Source: Diphasiastrum complanatum (taxonomy: Eukaryota > Streptophyta > Lycopodiopsida > Lycopodiales > Lycopodiaceae). From it: a stretch of DNA of 64,000 nt. The notes beneath the pieces are model-generated. The model had not been told where the DNA came from, ran no database searches, and worked only from the letters and a program-made list of their open reading frames with translations. Below are positions 54,532 to 64,000 of the stretch, one piece after another. Where the stretch lies: contig CM055097.1 of assembly GCA_029204225.1 (NCBI GenBank), forward strand, positions 38,679,106 through 38,743,105, written 5' to 3'. The position numbers and the translations under genes were made by a program. The first letter of the stretch is position 1; each line of letters begins with the position of its first letter.

Positions 54532-54960
54532 TTGATGGTTCCATTGAGGAAAGCGGTCTGGACATCCATCTGGTGGACTTCAAGATCTGCTGCGGCTGCA
54601 AAGGAGAGGAGTAGGCAAATCGAAGCATGTTTGACAACTGGGCTGAAGGTTTTTGAATAATCCAAATCTGGAATCTGGGAAAAGCCTTTGGCGACTAGCC
54701 TGGCCTTGTCACGATTTAGCCTTCCTTCAGCGTTGTACTTCGCCTTGAATGTCCATTTGCATGGAATTGGGTTTCGGTCCTTTGGCAGCTCGGTGACTGT
54801 CCATGTTCGATTCTCCATCAAAGAATCGAATTCGTCGTTGCTGCATCAGGAGTAGACATAGCCTCAGAAATGGTGGTTGGTTCCTGCACAAAGTAGCAGG
54901 CCGGATCATCCATAAATCTGGATGGAGGCATGAGACCATTTTGTCAAGAGGTGAAATAAC
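54532..54960 (-). pseudogene. copia RT N-terminal fragment
   Basis: The frame carries CKWTFKAKYNAEG, KARLVAKGFSQIPDLDYSKTF, VVKHASI and HQMDVQTAFLNG with the catalytic aspartate, then leaves copia sequence. It most resembles family A (34.9-36.2 kb), which is broken at nearly the same motif. The upstream part (to 54960) holds the QEPTTISEAM-type linker with a frameshift near 54820. Confidence 0.85.
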
Positions 54961-56249
54961 CCACATCGAATGAGCAAATCAAGCATGTTCGTGCCAAAGA
55001 CATAAATACATCTTGGTTTCCAAGGTTGGCTCAAACCTAGGACCAAGGAAACTTTGGATGCCAAGTTATTTTGAAAGTGAGTGAATTTTCTTGGGGTCTA
55101 CACTCCATGCTTTTTAAGAACATAAAAATTGAAGGACGTGAAAAAGAGCAAAGAACCTTAGTCATTGAGACGGACCTTTAGTTGCAAATCAGAGTTACCA
55201 TCAAGCTTGTTGGCATACTTTTTATTCATAATATCTGAAGTAAAAGTTCTGAAAATGACTCATTATATAAAATCAAACGACGAGCTATCAATCAGAATTC
55301 TTATGTCAGGCAGAGCTATCATAAATTCTACTCTGCAACTACATTTACACCAAGAGTTGTGGAATGCAAGGGATTTTCTAACTAGAGAGAAAATTCCTAC
55401 GACCATTTTGATGAATAGGCAAATTTAGAATGTACATTAACGTAGACATGAACACACCTTACTAAGCAACGAATCTTGAAACACAAATTTCAAAAGCCAC
55501 AAAACCCATGTAGAGCAAAAGGAGAGAATATTAAAGAGTATAAGATTGATCAAACATGTGCACTGTATCACCATGTGAATTGGAGAAAGGAAACTACCTT
55601 TGCCTAAGCTTTGATGCAAGTATTCCAAGAAGAGTTTGTTACAGTTGAAAGTCATTATATGATATGGAAGAAGACCTCGTACTCGCAACAAACATTCAAG
55701 GATGAATTTTCTCGAAACTATATACAGACTTTCTGCTACATATGATTTTATAACTAGCCATGAAAATTGTTGCAACAATGTGAACTGAAGCTGCAGAATG
55801 CTTTCTGCGCATTACTGGCAACATAGAAGAGCCAATTGAACCTTTTCCTGGAATTTCACTAAATCTGAAATGCTCTCTTAAAAGCGTGTGCCTCTTGATA
55901 GTGCACAATTCAGATGTAAAAGAGACAACAAGAAGCTCTTTCATTCTGCCAAATCAGCTACTTATGTTGGCAAGCAGTGGCCAAACCTTCAGCCTTTTTC
56001 AACCTATAACCTCTGATACTTGGTGAAACTGATGGTCAAAAGAAGCAAGCTTTGTTATCTAAATAGTGACATCACTGAGAGTAGAAACATCAGACAACTC
56101 CAGCCCAATTTCTTTACTTGAACAGTTGAACTTCACTAGCGAATGTAAGTAACACAGCGCCGACTTCGAGTCATGTACGCAGCTGAAATGTGCTCTTTTT
56201 CTGGCCGTTGTACAACTGGGTATGTTGATCTTCGTTCTTTTCGCTCAAT
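54961..56249. other. Unassigned, possibly intronic or 3' of the next gene
   Basis: No domain is readable. It lies downstream of the minus-strand exon at 56250 and may contain its 3' UTR. Confidence 0.3.
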
Positions 56250-56705
56250 CTATGGATCGTATCCAATTTTTTCTACCTGCACCATATCCTTCAAATAAAA
56301 GCCTGGATGTGGGGGACGATAAAATCTTAGTGCAGTAGTTGTATCACCTGCTAGTGGATCAGAGGCTGTGTAACCAGTCCCTGGAGCAGAATAATCCAGA
56401 AGGGGCAAGTCTAAATCCGAGTAAATAGGGGCACTAGATGAAAATGAATAGTTTCGACTTGCACCTGAGTTCCCAGAATGTGACACTGAGAATTCAGGAT
56501 GGAAGGCACCTTTGAGAGGAGGCTGAGCTGGTTGTGGATGTTGAGATGACCATAACGTCGAATATTCTGGGGGATGAGCAGCCACATATCTTTTAAGAGG
56601 AACTGGAGAAGGTTGTGGATGCTGAAATCTCGAGTATCCGGAAGGATGAACTAGTGCATCAGATCCTGTAGCCGAAGCAGTGGGCTGTGGATGCTGAGAT
56701 GGCCT
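56250..56705 (-). CDS. Probable terminal exon of an unrecognised host gene
   Basis: The frame 56705-56250 is open for about 150 codons and ends in a stop at 56252-56250. A good acceptor (CCTCATGCAG|AGG) lies at its 5' edge in phase 0. An ATG two codons before it could alternatively be a start. The product is rich in H, P, S and Q and contains three loose repeats headed by QHPQP (residues about 5, 30 and 58). A P/S-rich middle follows, then a C-terminus FYRPPHPGFYLKDMVQVEKIGYDP-like in charge. No family was recognised. Absence of stops and the non-repetitive composition favour a real exon. Confidence 0.5.
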   Translation of the reverse strand, partial: RPSQHPQPTASATGSDALVHPSGYSRFQHPQPSPVPLKRYVAAHPPEYSTLWSSQHPQPAQPPLKGAFHPEFSVSHSGNSGASRNYSFSSSAPIYSDLDLPLLDYSAPGTGYTASDPLAGDTTTALRFYRPPHPGFYLKDMVQVEKIGYDP

Positions 56706-56711
56706 CTGCAT

Positions 56712-57949
56712 GAGGTGATTACACAGTGAGTTCTAACAATTGAATGCTTGATATGTTGCAAGCATGCTCTGGAATATCACCATACCTGGGCTCAATTTCG
56801 TGAATTTTACCTGATTTTTCCAAAAGACATACTTTAAGGCTAAACTTTTGTACCCCTAATGCAAAGGACATCTCCATCATATCTAGCACTTGCACTTTTT
56901 ATTCTAAAGAGAAACCATACATCAACCAAAAAGCAGGAAAATTTAGGTCGCTTCAGAAGCATTACAAAACAGGAAGATAATAAAAACATTGAAAGATCAA
57001 ACTTCTATGCTATGCTATCATCTTAAAATGACTACAAACTCCTAGAAACCAAAAATCTCTTATGTTTGATGGTGACAAGCTTCCAAGTAATGCAGCAACT
57101 GCTTCTATGCTATTTCCACCAATACTTTGATGAGAGTTAAGAGTCACATCATTTAATTGAATCACAAATCATAATTGTAGAAACATAAGCATGTACTCCA
57201 TCAACACCTAAAGTTAGTGCCTCGACAAGTTAAAATCCTCACAAAAATAAGTGGACCTTCAAAACTTGAAGATGTACTGAAGAAGCTAACCGGATATTAT
57301 TCACATATTGCTTAAATTTGAAGCAGTCTGAAAATAACATGACCCAACAAATGTTATAATTGATTGTAATGCAAATTTTCCTGCATTCGATAAACCACCA
57401 ACCCTGACAGTACGCATTTAAGATATCACTTAGCTTTCACAACTATATCATGCTATACTAATAAGACCTTGATCAACAAGATCCTCCTTAATCTTTGTGA
57501 CCTGGTGGTTATCCTGATAAATATTTGAACATGGCTTTCCGTATCAACTAGCCGAAAGGCATAACTTGGGAGAGTGAAGTAAAAAATCTCTAAAAAAAAG
57601 ATTTCCCTTATGTCAAACTTTGCAATTTTTTATTAGAGGGAGAAATCATCACAGATTAAAAACATTTACAAGTGACACAATTAGGTGACAAGAGATGGGT
57701 AGCCAAATAATCTGGTGTTATTAGTAAATGTAAAAGTAGTCTGCATTCTCAACTTTGTCACATCACTCTTGCTTCAAGAGAAAATCCTTCACAAGCCCTA
57801 CAGTTTTTTGCAAGTTATGAAATAACTCAACAAGAAAAAGTCGTATCAGAATCTAGCATGCATTACTAAAAGTCAATGAGCCACCGTATCCATATCCGGT
57901 TGCCCTGCACAGGGACTATGAGGTTCTTCTTACGAGGCCAATCCGACGT
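56712..57949. other. Possible upstream intron of the 56.3-kb exon, or intergenic
   Basis: AT-rich with no readable domain. If the acceptor at 56706 is real, further exons should lie on the minus strand at higher coordinates, but none could be identified before the gypsy debris. Confidence 0.3.
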
Positions 57950-59672
57950 ACCTGTTTGAGTGGTACCATCTGAATTATCAACAATGACGTATCCCTAAAT
58001 AGTATCGTCTGAATTATTGGCAATGACGCATGCACTAGGCCACACTAGCTGGCAATGTCATCTGATTGTTGAGCATGTCGATCTCTACCACGAGATCACT
58101 CTCTATGACTGTAGAGGCCATATGATACATCATATGAGATACTACTACCACATTCTCCTTACCTTTGCAATAGTGAACCTCCCAATGGAATTCTTGCATC
58201 AGCTTGGCCTAGTGCGCCTAGAGGCCTCTCAGCTCTGGTTGACTGCAAAAGTACTTGAGAGTATTGTGGCTAGTATAAACATAAAACTCAGCACCATACA
58301 AATAGTGCCGCCACACTTTGAGTGCATGTATTGTTGCATACAACTCCTGCTCATGTGAAATATCTCTGTTGAGCAAGCGTGAGTTTCCTGCATTCAAAAG
58401 CAACAGGTCTCCCTTCCTAACTAAACACAACCCCAATGGCTACACCACTCGCATTAGCATTGAGAGTAAAAGGTTGTTGGGGGTCCACAATCTTGAGCAC
58501 TGGTGCAATGGAAATTGCCTCCTTTAGAAGCTCAAAACTTCTCTGTGACTCTTAATCCCAACTCACTTCTAGGTCTTGTCCTTGCAACTAGTTTGTTAAA
58601 GGAGCAACAAGAAGGCCCGCCCAAATTTCTCAATAACAATTGCAGATTCCTAGGCGTAGGCCAATTTATCACCATAGCCACCTTGGCTGGGTCCATAGAA
58701 TTCCCTCTTCCATCACAATGTGACTAAGGTACGCTACCCAAGTTTGACGCTACTTAGTTTTCTTATCATTAGCATATGACACATGTGTTGCAACTCTCTA
58801 AAGATAGTGCGTAGATGCTTTCCATGTTCCTTTACTATCTTACTACACACTAGGATGTCGTCGATGAAAATTCACCACGAACTTTGCAATATACTCTATG
58901 AAAATATCATTCATGGTTGATGTTGCGAGCGCATTAGTTAGCCCAAACGGCATCACTTAAAACTCATAATGTCCAAATTGGGTCCCATACGCAGTCTTAT
59001 GGACATCCTCTGGTCGAGTTATGATATAATGGTAACCACTCTTGAGATCTATCTTATTAAAGAGTCTCACACCCTGCAAGGCATCTAGCAAGTCATCAAC
59101 TCATGGCATCAAGTAGTGATGCTTTATCGCGAGTTCTTAAGTGCATAATAATCAAGATGGGGGACGCGAAGGTCAAGAAAGAATGTTGTATGTACCCTAA
59201 CTTGAGGTACTCATCCCTAAGAGTCATCTTGTATGGTGGTTGATAAACTAGACTACACCTCAGAATGAGCTCAATCTGATGCTCCACATTCCTGAAATGA
59301 GGCCATCCAATAGGATTCTCCTACATAAGAACAGTCCTCAACTGTTGCATAACTGACTCATTTATAATGTTTAACTCTTGTGATTGCAAATGAATCGTTG
59401 ATGCCAAAGAATCACATGATGTAGATTGCTATACAAGACTAGTATCATGCCTATGTACCAGCATTGGATTAACCAATACATCACTACAATCATTAACATC
59501 CATCACATAACAACAATAAAAATACCTTCTTCATTTGTGTAGCTAAGATGAGGGGGCCAACTACCAACTTCCTCTCACCTCTCAAGACATGACATAAACC
59601 TCCATGCTCAATTGAATTATATACATGAGTATTGAAATCTATAGTTGGCTTCATTGCCGCACGCCAACGTAC
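57950..59672 (-). pseudogene. Ty3/gypsy RT and RNase H, heavily decayed
   Basis: From high to low coordinates: VEHQIELIL with PYKM (59200-59290), an IDLKSGYH-like block, FGHYEF-x-VMPFGLTNA, then EAISIAPVLKIVDPQQPF (58470-58530) and RNase H (58218-58436, HEQELYATIHALKVWRHYLYG). Nearly every block is in a new frame. It stops at 59672, where the next element's truncated LTR begins. Confidence 0.75.
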
Positions 59673-59856
59673 GTGGGGCCCTATCCTGCTGACAGGGTCC
59701 CTAGGCTGTATTAGGCCCGCCATGGCTATGGACCGTGCCGAGGCACACTACTCACACTGTCTTGCCATGTTGGTCGTGTACGCTGGACACGACCCTGACT
59801 GTGGTATCTGACCTCCTGTGTTCTCTAGGGTCGACACTGGTTATGTGCTCGTAACA
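59673..59856 (-). repeat. 3' LTR, truncated
   Basis: It matches 63625-63810 closely. The remaining roughly 170 bp of the LTR are lost at the junction with the older gypsy debris. Confidence 0.9.
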
Positions 59857-59870
59857 CTCCCTCCCCCTTA
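59857..59870 (-). promoter_or_regulatory. Polypurine tract
   Basis: AAGGGGGAGGGAG on the minus strand directly precedes the LTR start TGTTACGAGC and directly follows the pol stop. Confidence 0.9.
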
Positions 59871-59872
59871 AG

Positions 59873-60753
59873 AACCGTCTTGGTCCTCTAAGACAAAGTC
59901 TGGAAAAATCTTGCAAAGGACGCTGCCTTTTTCCCAAGTGGCATTCTCAACAGGCTGATCATTCCACTTGACCAAATATTCTCGATATAGAGTATGACGA
60001 GTCTGCGTCTCTACTATCAAGAATCTCCTCTGGTTCATGTGGAGGTTGCTGAGAATCCAATGGGAGAACTAGAACACTGTCCCCTACCAGATTTTCTGAT
60101 CTGGCTAAGGCTTTTCGTAACTGACTTACATGAAAGACTGGAAAAACCTTACTGCTGTGTGGGACTTCTAGTTCATAAGTGACCTCGCCTAGTCTCCTAC
60201 TAATGGTAAAAGGACCATAGTACCTAGGAGGCAACTTAGCACACACTCCTGATTTGAGGGTTTTAGAGTCAACTGGGACTCTCAAGTAGACTTTCTCACC
60301 AGGCCGTCTATGTGGATCTGCATAATGCCTGGCTCGATCCTGGGACTGCCTAATGCTACGCTTAGCATGTTCTATCATCTAGTTTAGGTCTTCTAAAAAG
60401 TTTCTGGCTGCTTCAACTTTTTCTTGTTTAAACCCTACAGCTGAGGGTGAGCGTGGCTGAAAACCATACATCAGCATAAATGGGCTGTATCCCGTAACTG
60501 AATGTTTGGTACTGTTATAAGCATACTCTAGTATCGAGAGATACTCCTCTCAATTAGTCTGCTTTTTGCTGACGTATGCGCGAAGCATATCCTCCAGCAC
60601 CTGATTTACTCTTTCTGTTTGACCGTCCGTCTGTGGATGGTTGGTAGTACTATTGTTAAGTTTAGTATGGAGATGATGGAATACTGCCCTCCAAAAATTT
60701 CCATTAAACTTACTATCCCGGTCGTTGACTATGCCGAAAGGTAGACCGTACAA
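59873..60753 (-). pseudogene. gypsy integrase C-terminus and chromodomain
   Basis: 60550-60753 holds IVNDRDSKF (second Asp) and NHPQTDGQTERVNQVLE (Glu). 59959-60378 holds ADPHRRPGEKVYL, KLPPRYYGPF and HPVFHVSQL-type FPVFHVSQL. After a one-base frameshift near 60005 the frame resumes with EYLVKWNDQPVENATWE, the signature half of a chromodomain, and ends at about 59873. In chromoviruses this domain directs insertion to heterochromatin. Confidence 0.88.
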
Positions 60754-60782
60754 TTAAAATAACCCATCTACAAACAACCTTG

Positions 60783-61583
60783 CTAACTCTGGAGCTCTAA
60801 CGGTTGTTTTGGTCGAATAAAGTGAGCCATTTTGGTCAGACGGTCAACTGTGACCCATATAGCGTCATTACCCTTTTGGAATTTAGGCAGCCCTACTATA
60901 AAATCCATGGAGATACTCTCCCATTTACCAGCTGGTATATCTAAGGGCTGTAACAACCCTCCTGCCTTTAAACGCTCTGCTTTATTTACCTGACATTTCT
61001 GGCAACTGGTTACATATTGCTGGACATCCTTTTTCATACAGGGCCAGAAAAATTGCCTACGAAGAAGCTCATAGGTCTTTTGAATGCCTGGGTGCCCCGC
61101 ACTAGGACTGTCATGACACTCATATAGGACCTGCTGCCTATAATCCTCTGAATTGGGGACACATACTCTATCTCTATAAAGCAAGTACTCATCCTGAATG
61201 GAATATTGTTTCCATTTGAATCCTTGAGTCAACTGACCCTCAACCACTAGGGTTTGCTTGGGTAATATAACAGGCTCAGAATTCTCAACGTCATCTGACG
61301 TATACTCGGACTCATCATCCTCAACGGAAGCTGCCGTATTCTTGGATGAACTAGCACCAACCCCGGGAACTGGTTCTGGAGTCTGTAACTGTCTGCTCTG
61401 GACTGAGTTCCAGATAGTAGAGAAGAATGCATCATGCTGGCACTTCTCTCTCAAGGACTCGAGTAACTCACTACGAATCCGAGTAAAACTCAGCTCGTTT
61501 ATCATAGGCATTCTACTAAGTGCATCTGCTACTGTGTTGAATTTCCCCCATCTATATCTGATAGACATATCAAACTCTTGCAT
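60783..61583 (-). pseudogene. gypsy RNase H end, integrase zinc domain and core start
   Basis: The open 266-codon frame starts with [21 protein letters not shown] (end of RNase H). It then has an acidic spacer, the HHCC zinc domain (H-x-GHPG, then C-x2-C in CQKCQVNKAER), and the core with SMDFIVGLP (first Asp) and VTVDRLTKMAHFIR. A TAA near 60757 separates it from the next frame. The protein quality here is high, indicating a relatively recent element. Confidence 0.9.
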
Positions 61584-61589
61584 TGAGGC

Positions 61590-62150
61590 ATTGGGTACTT
61601 ATTCTCAATTGTGACTTTATTGAGGGCTCTATAATCTACACAAAGACGCATAGACCCCTCTTTCTTTTTCACCAAAAGGACTGGTGAGGCCCATGGTGAA
61701 CTACTGGTCTGAATTTGGCCTTTCCCAAGATATTTGTTAGCTGCCTAGTTATTTCTTCATCCTCTGTTCGACTGATGTACCTGGTACCAAGTTTATTTCA
61801 TGATCTACTTCTCTGCTAGGTGGTAAACCACAGGAAAAACATCTTTAAATTTAGACAACAAAGTTTCTAATTTACTGATTTTTTGCTATAAAGAACTAGA
61901 AATAGAAACTTCTGGAATAAACTCAAAGTCACATAAGAATACCTGATGGTCGTCGTCTCCGATTAGCTGACAGAGCTCTGAACTGCAGACCATAGGGCTG
62001 TTGGGGACATCATGCTCCCCATGCAACTGCATCTCTCGGCCTTTATGCTGAAAGCTGAGGGTGTTCTACTATCCAACTCTCCTGAGTCTTCCGGGATAGC
62101 ATTCCATCCTTTCCGAACGGGAAGAGATAGCCCAAAAGTTTTCATGTATT
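61590..62150 (-). pseudogene. gypsy protease-RT junction remnant
   Basis: 61600-61710 reads [24 protein letters not shown] and then NKYPMP, the RT fingers. It abruptly continues as RNase H end at about 61590. Upstream (61720-62150) the protease C-terminal region and the spacer before RT are partly readable. The active-site DTG was not found. Confidence 0.75.
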
Positions 62151-62186
62151 ATATGCACACCCATCTGTAAATGAATCCAAAATGAT

Positions 62187-62549
62187 TCATAAATGTTGTG
62201 ACTTATAAGCAATACATTTCAACAATAATATCGGCTCACCCGAAACTAATGGGAGTGGAGAAGGGGACGGCTGAGAAGTTGATGGGAGGCTACCTTTCGC
62301 GGAGTTCAAAATTAAACTTTTGAGCTCGGCGAACGAGTCATCCTTGGCAAAAGCCAGTTTCAATTCGTCCACCTCTGTTACCAAGTGGAGATACTGCTCC
62401 TTGGTAACCAATTCGTCGAGTTCTTCGGCGAATTGCTCTTGTTCTTCCACTTGCATGGGTTTTTTTCCCTTACTGAACCTCAGAGATTCCGTTTCTAATT
62501 CGTCAATGCCTCTGGTCAGGGGTTGATCAGGTCCCGGAGAAGTGGTCAT
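62187..62549 (-). pseudogene. gypsy gag N-terminus
   Basis: It opens with ATG at 62549 (MTTSPGPDQP) after a 900-bp leader and encodes about 105 acidic, helical residues (EEQEQFAEELDELVTKEQYLHLV) before leaving gag-like sequence near 62230. The capsid-like body and zinc knuckle are absent. Confidence 0.65.
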
Positions 62550-63435
62550 TTTCAGAGATAGAAAAGGAGTGCCTGACGTTTCTTCTTAAAAAAAGTCGAA
62601 AAGACTAATTAAAATTGTACAAAGGAGGGAAAAGAAACTTAGCTGTTTCTGAGGACTGTACTTCCAAAGAAAATATCAAGACAAAACCTTTTAGCTCTTC
62701 CGAAATTGTTTGCAGACCTGCTGTCCCAAAAAATCAGGATGGAAACTGGAAAAAAGTGGACAGACTTCTGATTCAAAGTGCCTTCCACCCTCGTTGACTG
62801 AGCTGTAGCTCTGCTGCTCCAGAAAATTCAAACTGGAAGCCCAAGAAATGCTCTAAATTTCCGGATTTATAGTAGCAACTGCTCACTGGTCTATTTACCA
62901 ACCTGTGGCTCCAAAAACCGGATAAAAGACCCAAACAAAATGCAAGCAGATCTGAGTTGGATGGCTCCCTGCCCTCGCTGATGGGACAGCAACCTAGCTG
63001 GTCGAAAATTCTCTGATTTGAGGCCAGAAAAGGATCCCAACTCTTGGATTTTTCACGGCACCCTGGTCGCTGGTCTGTCCCCTATTTGGCCACCAAAAAC
63101 TAGTGCTAAAACTTCTGAAATCAGGGATAAATCTACAATTTACTTCCTCCCTGCCCAGCACTGGCCCTGCTATCTGATTTCAGATAGAAATCCGCTCAGA
63201 AACCTGTAATTTCCACTCCAAAATCAGAGTTAGAACCTGATCTGGCAGCGCTAGACCTGCACTTGTATTCTGGCTCAAATACTATCGAAAAAGCAGATGT
63301 TTCCACCAAGTTTTTCTCAGTAGACAGCTGGTTCTCCAGCGCTGGCCCTGCTCTATCTATTTCTGAAAATTAAAAAGAGTTTTTGTACACTCTGATGAAT
63401 TTCTCCCTTGCTGAAACTAAGCTCCCAAAGAAGGA
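62550..63435 (-). other. Leader between PBS and gag
   Basis: About 890 bp without coding signal. It contains recurring phrases such as (G)CTCTGCT and a CCTGCCCAGCACTGGCCCTGC-like segment echoed at 63335, hinting at diverged direct repeats. Confidence 0.5.
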
Positions 63436-63452
63436 GATGGCTCTGATACCAA
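63436..63452 (-). promoter_or_regulatory. Primer-binding site (initiator tRNA-Met)
   Basis: TTGGTATCAGAGCCATC on the minus strand adjoins the LTR end TTTAACA. Confidence 0.9.
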
Positions 63453-63810
63453 TGTTAAAGATCTAAACACCACAGTAGGGCAAACACTAACTGATCCACC
63501 CAACCTTGCCTACTCCCTGATATGGAGCAAGCCCCTCCTAGCCCAATGTGAGGCCTGGTAGCATGCATACTGCCAAGTGTCGGCCACGTGGCACTGACGT
63601 GGCCGACTGCATGTCGGGACCCAACGTGGGGCCCTATCCTGCTGGAAGGGTCCCTAGGCTATGTTAGGCCCGCCATGGCTATGAACCGTGCCGGGGCACA
63701 CTACTCACACTGTCTTGCCCTGTTGGTCGTGTACGCAAGACACGACCCTGACTGTGGTATCTGACCTCCTGTGTTCTCTAGGGTTCGGCACTGGTTACAT
63801 GCTCGTAACA
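63453..63810 (-). repeat. 5' LTR, complete
   Basis: 358 bp, with TGTTACGAGC and TTTAACA ends on the minus strand. It is GC-richer than its surroundings and contains an inverted repeat built on GGCCACGTGGC (a G-box core) near 63583-63605. Confidence 0.9.
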
Positions 63811-64000
63811 TACCTATAGGCTGAAGGTATTGTGGGAATCTTTTGTCTCTTGACAAGGTAGGAGTTGATAATATTATGGGATAAAGTTGTGTTGAAGAGG
63901 ACGACCATCTCACAACCAGCCACTCATCACCTCATCATGATCAACATTGTATCATCAAAACAATAACCCGTTTTAGCTTTAACAGATAGAAAGTATATAG
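63811..64000. other. Right flank, unassigned
   Basis: No recognisable feature in 190 bp. If the element's target duplication survives anywhere, its 5' LTR side would be TACCT (63811-63815). Confidence 0.4.

Larger units (their letters stand above)
59673..63810 (-). mobile_element. Ty3/gypsy chromovirus, internally deleted
   Basis: On the minus strand: full 5' LTR (63453-63810), PBS, leader, gag N-terminus, protease/RT start, RNase H end, integrase with chromodomain, polypurine tract, and truncated 3' LTR (59673-59856). The RT core and most of RNase H are deleted at about 61590. The gag C-terminus is missing too. No target duplication can be tested, because the 3' LTR lacks its end. Confidence 0.9.

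Overview
This is a gene-poor, repeat-dense stretch of nuclear DNA from a land plant. The evidence is the mixture of Ty1/copia, Ty3/gypsy chromovirus, CACTA, Helitron and LINE remnants, primer-binding sites of the plant initiator-tRNA-Met type (TGGTATCAGAGC), GT-AG introns, and a secreted Ole e 1-type cell-wall protein with a proline-rich tail. The sequence alone does not settle the clade. Nothing bacterial, organellar or rDNA-like was seen.

Left third (1-25 kb). A copia 3' half (minus, 1262-4540) and a LINE 3' end (plus, 5060-5690) lead to the best-resolved structure. This is a copia element at 6746-16207 with LTRs, Met PBS, polypurine tract and GATTT target duplication. It lacks its integrase core and was itself invaded by a young non-autonomous LTR element (9453-13823, two 832-bp LTRs differing at four sites by eye, ATCTG duplication). 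Then come a decayed coiled-coil coding remnant (16.6-19.4 kb), a copia pol with 3' LTR (19384-22880, minus) and a gypsy gag-protease-RT fragment (22.9-24.9 kb, plus).

Middle (25-42 kb). A (GT)n(GA)n microsatellite is followed by a CACTA-type DNA transposon remnant (27627-31872) with a GACGTC-rich subterminal array and two divergent spliced genes: a TNP1-like gene on the minus strand and a truncated TNP2 transposase on the plus strand. Inverted copies of an unrecognised unit X flank it. Two copia fragments lie back to back (33.3-37.6 kb). The second carries a Ty3/gypsy fragment inside its copia RT. The clearest host gene is the two-exon Ole e 1-like proline-rich protein at 40228-41289 (minus).

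Right third (42-64 kb). A nearly full-length but mutated copia (42296-46980, plus) is followed by a Helitron helicase remnant (49430-50510), which is cut by a deleted copia (50511-52628, minus). A putative host promoter, leader and first codons (53.9-54.5 kb) are interrupted by a copia RT fragment. A probable host terminal exon lies at 56250-56705 (minus). Gypsy RT-RNase H debris (57.95-59.67 kb) and a deletion derivative of a chromovirus (59673-63810, minus) close the window.

Functionally, almost all coding sequence is dead transposon sequence. Stop codons consistent with methyl-cytosine decay, internal deletions of RT or integrase, and abrupt junctions dominate. Only the Ole e 1-like gene looks intact, and the 56.3-kb exon may belong to a second living gene.
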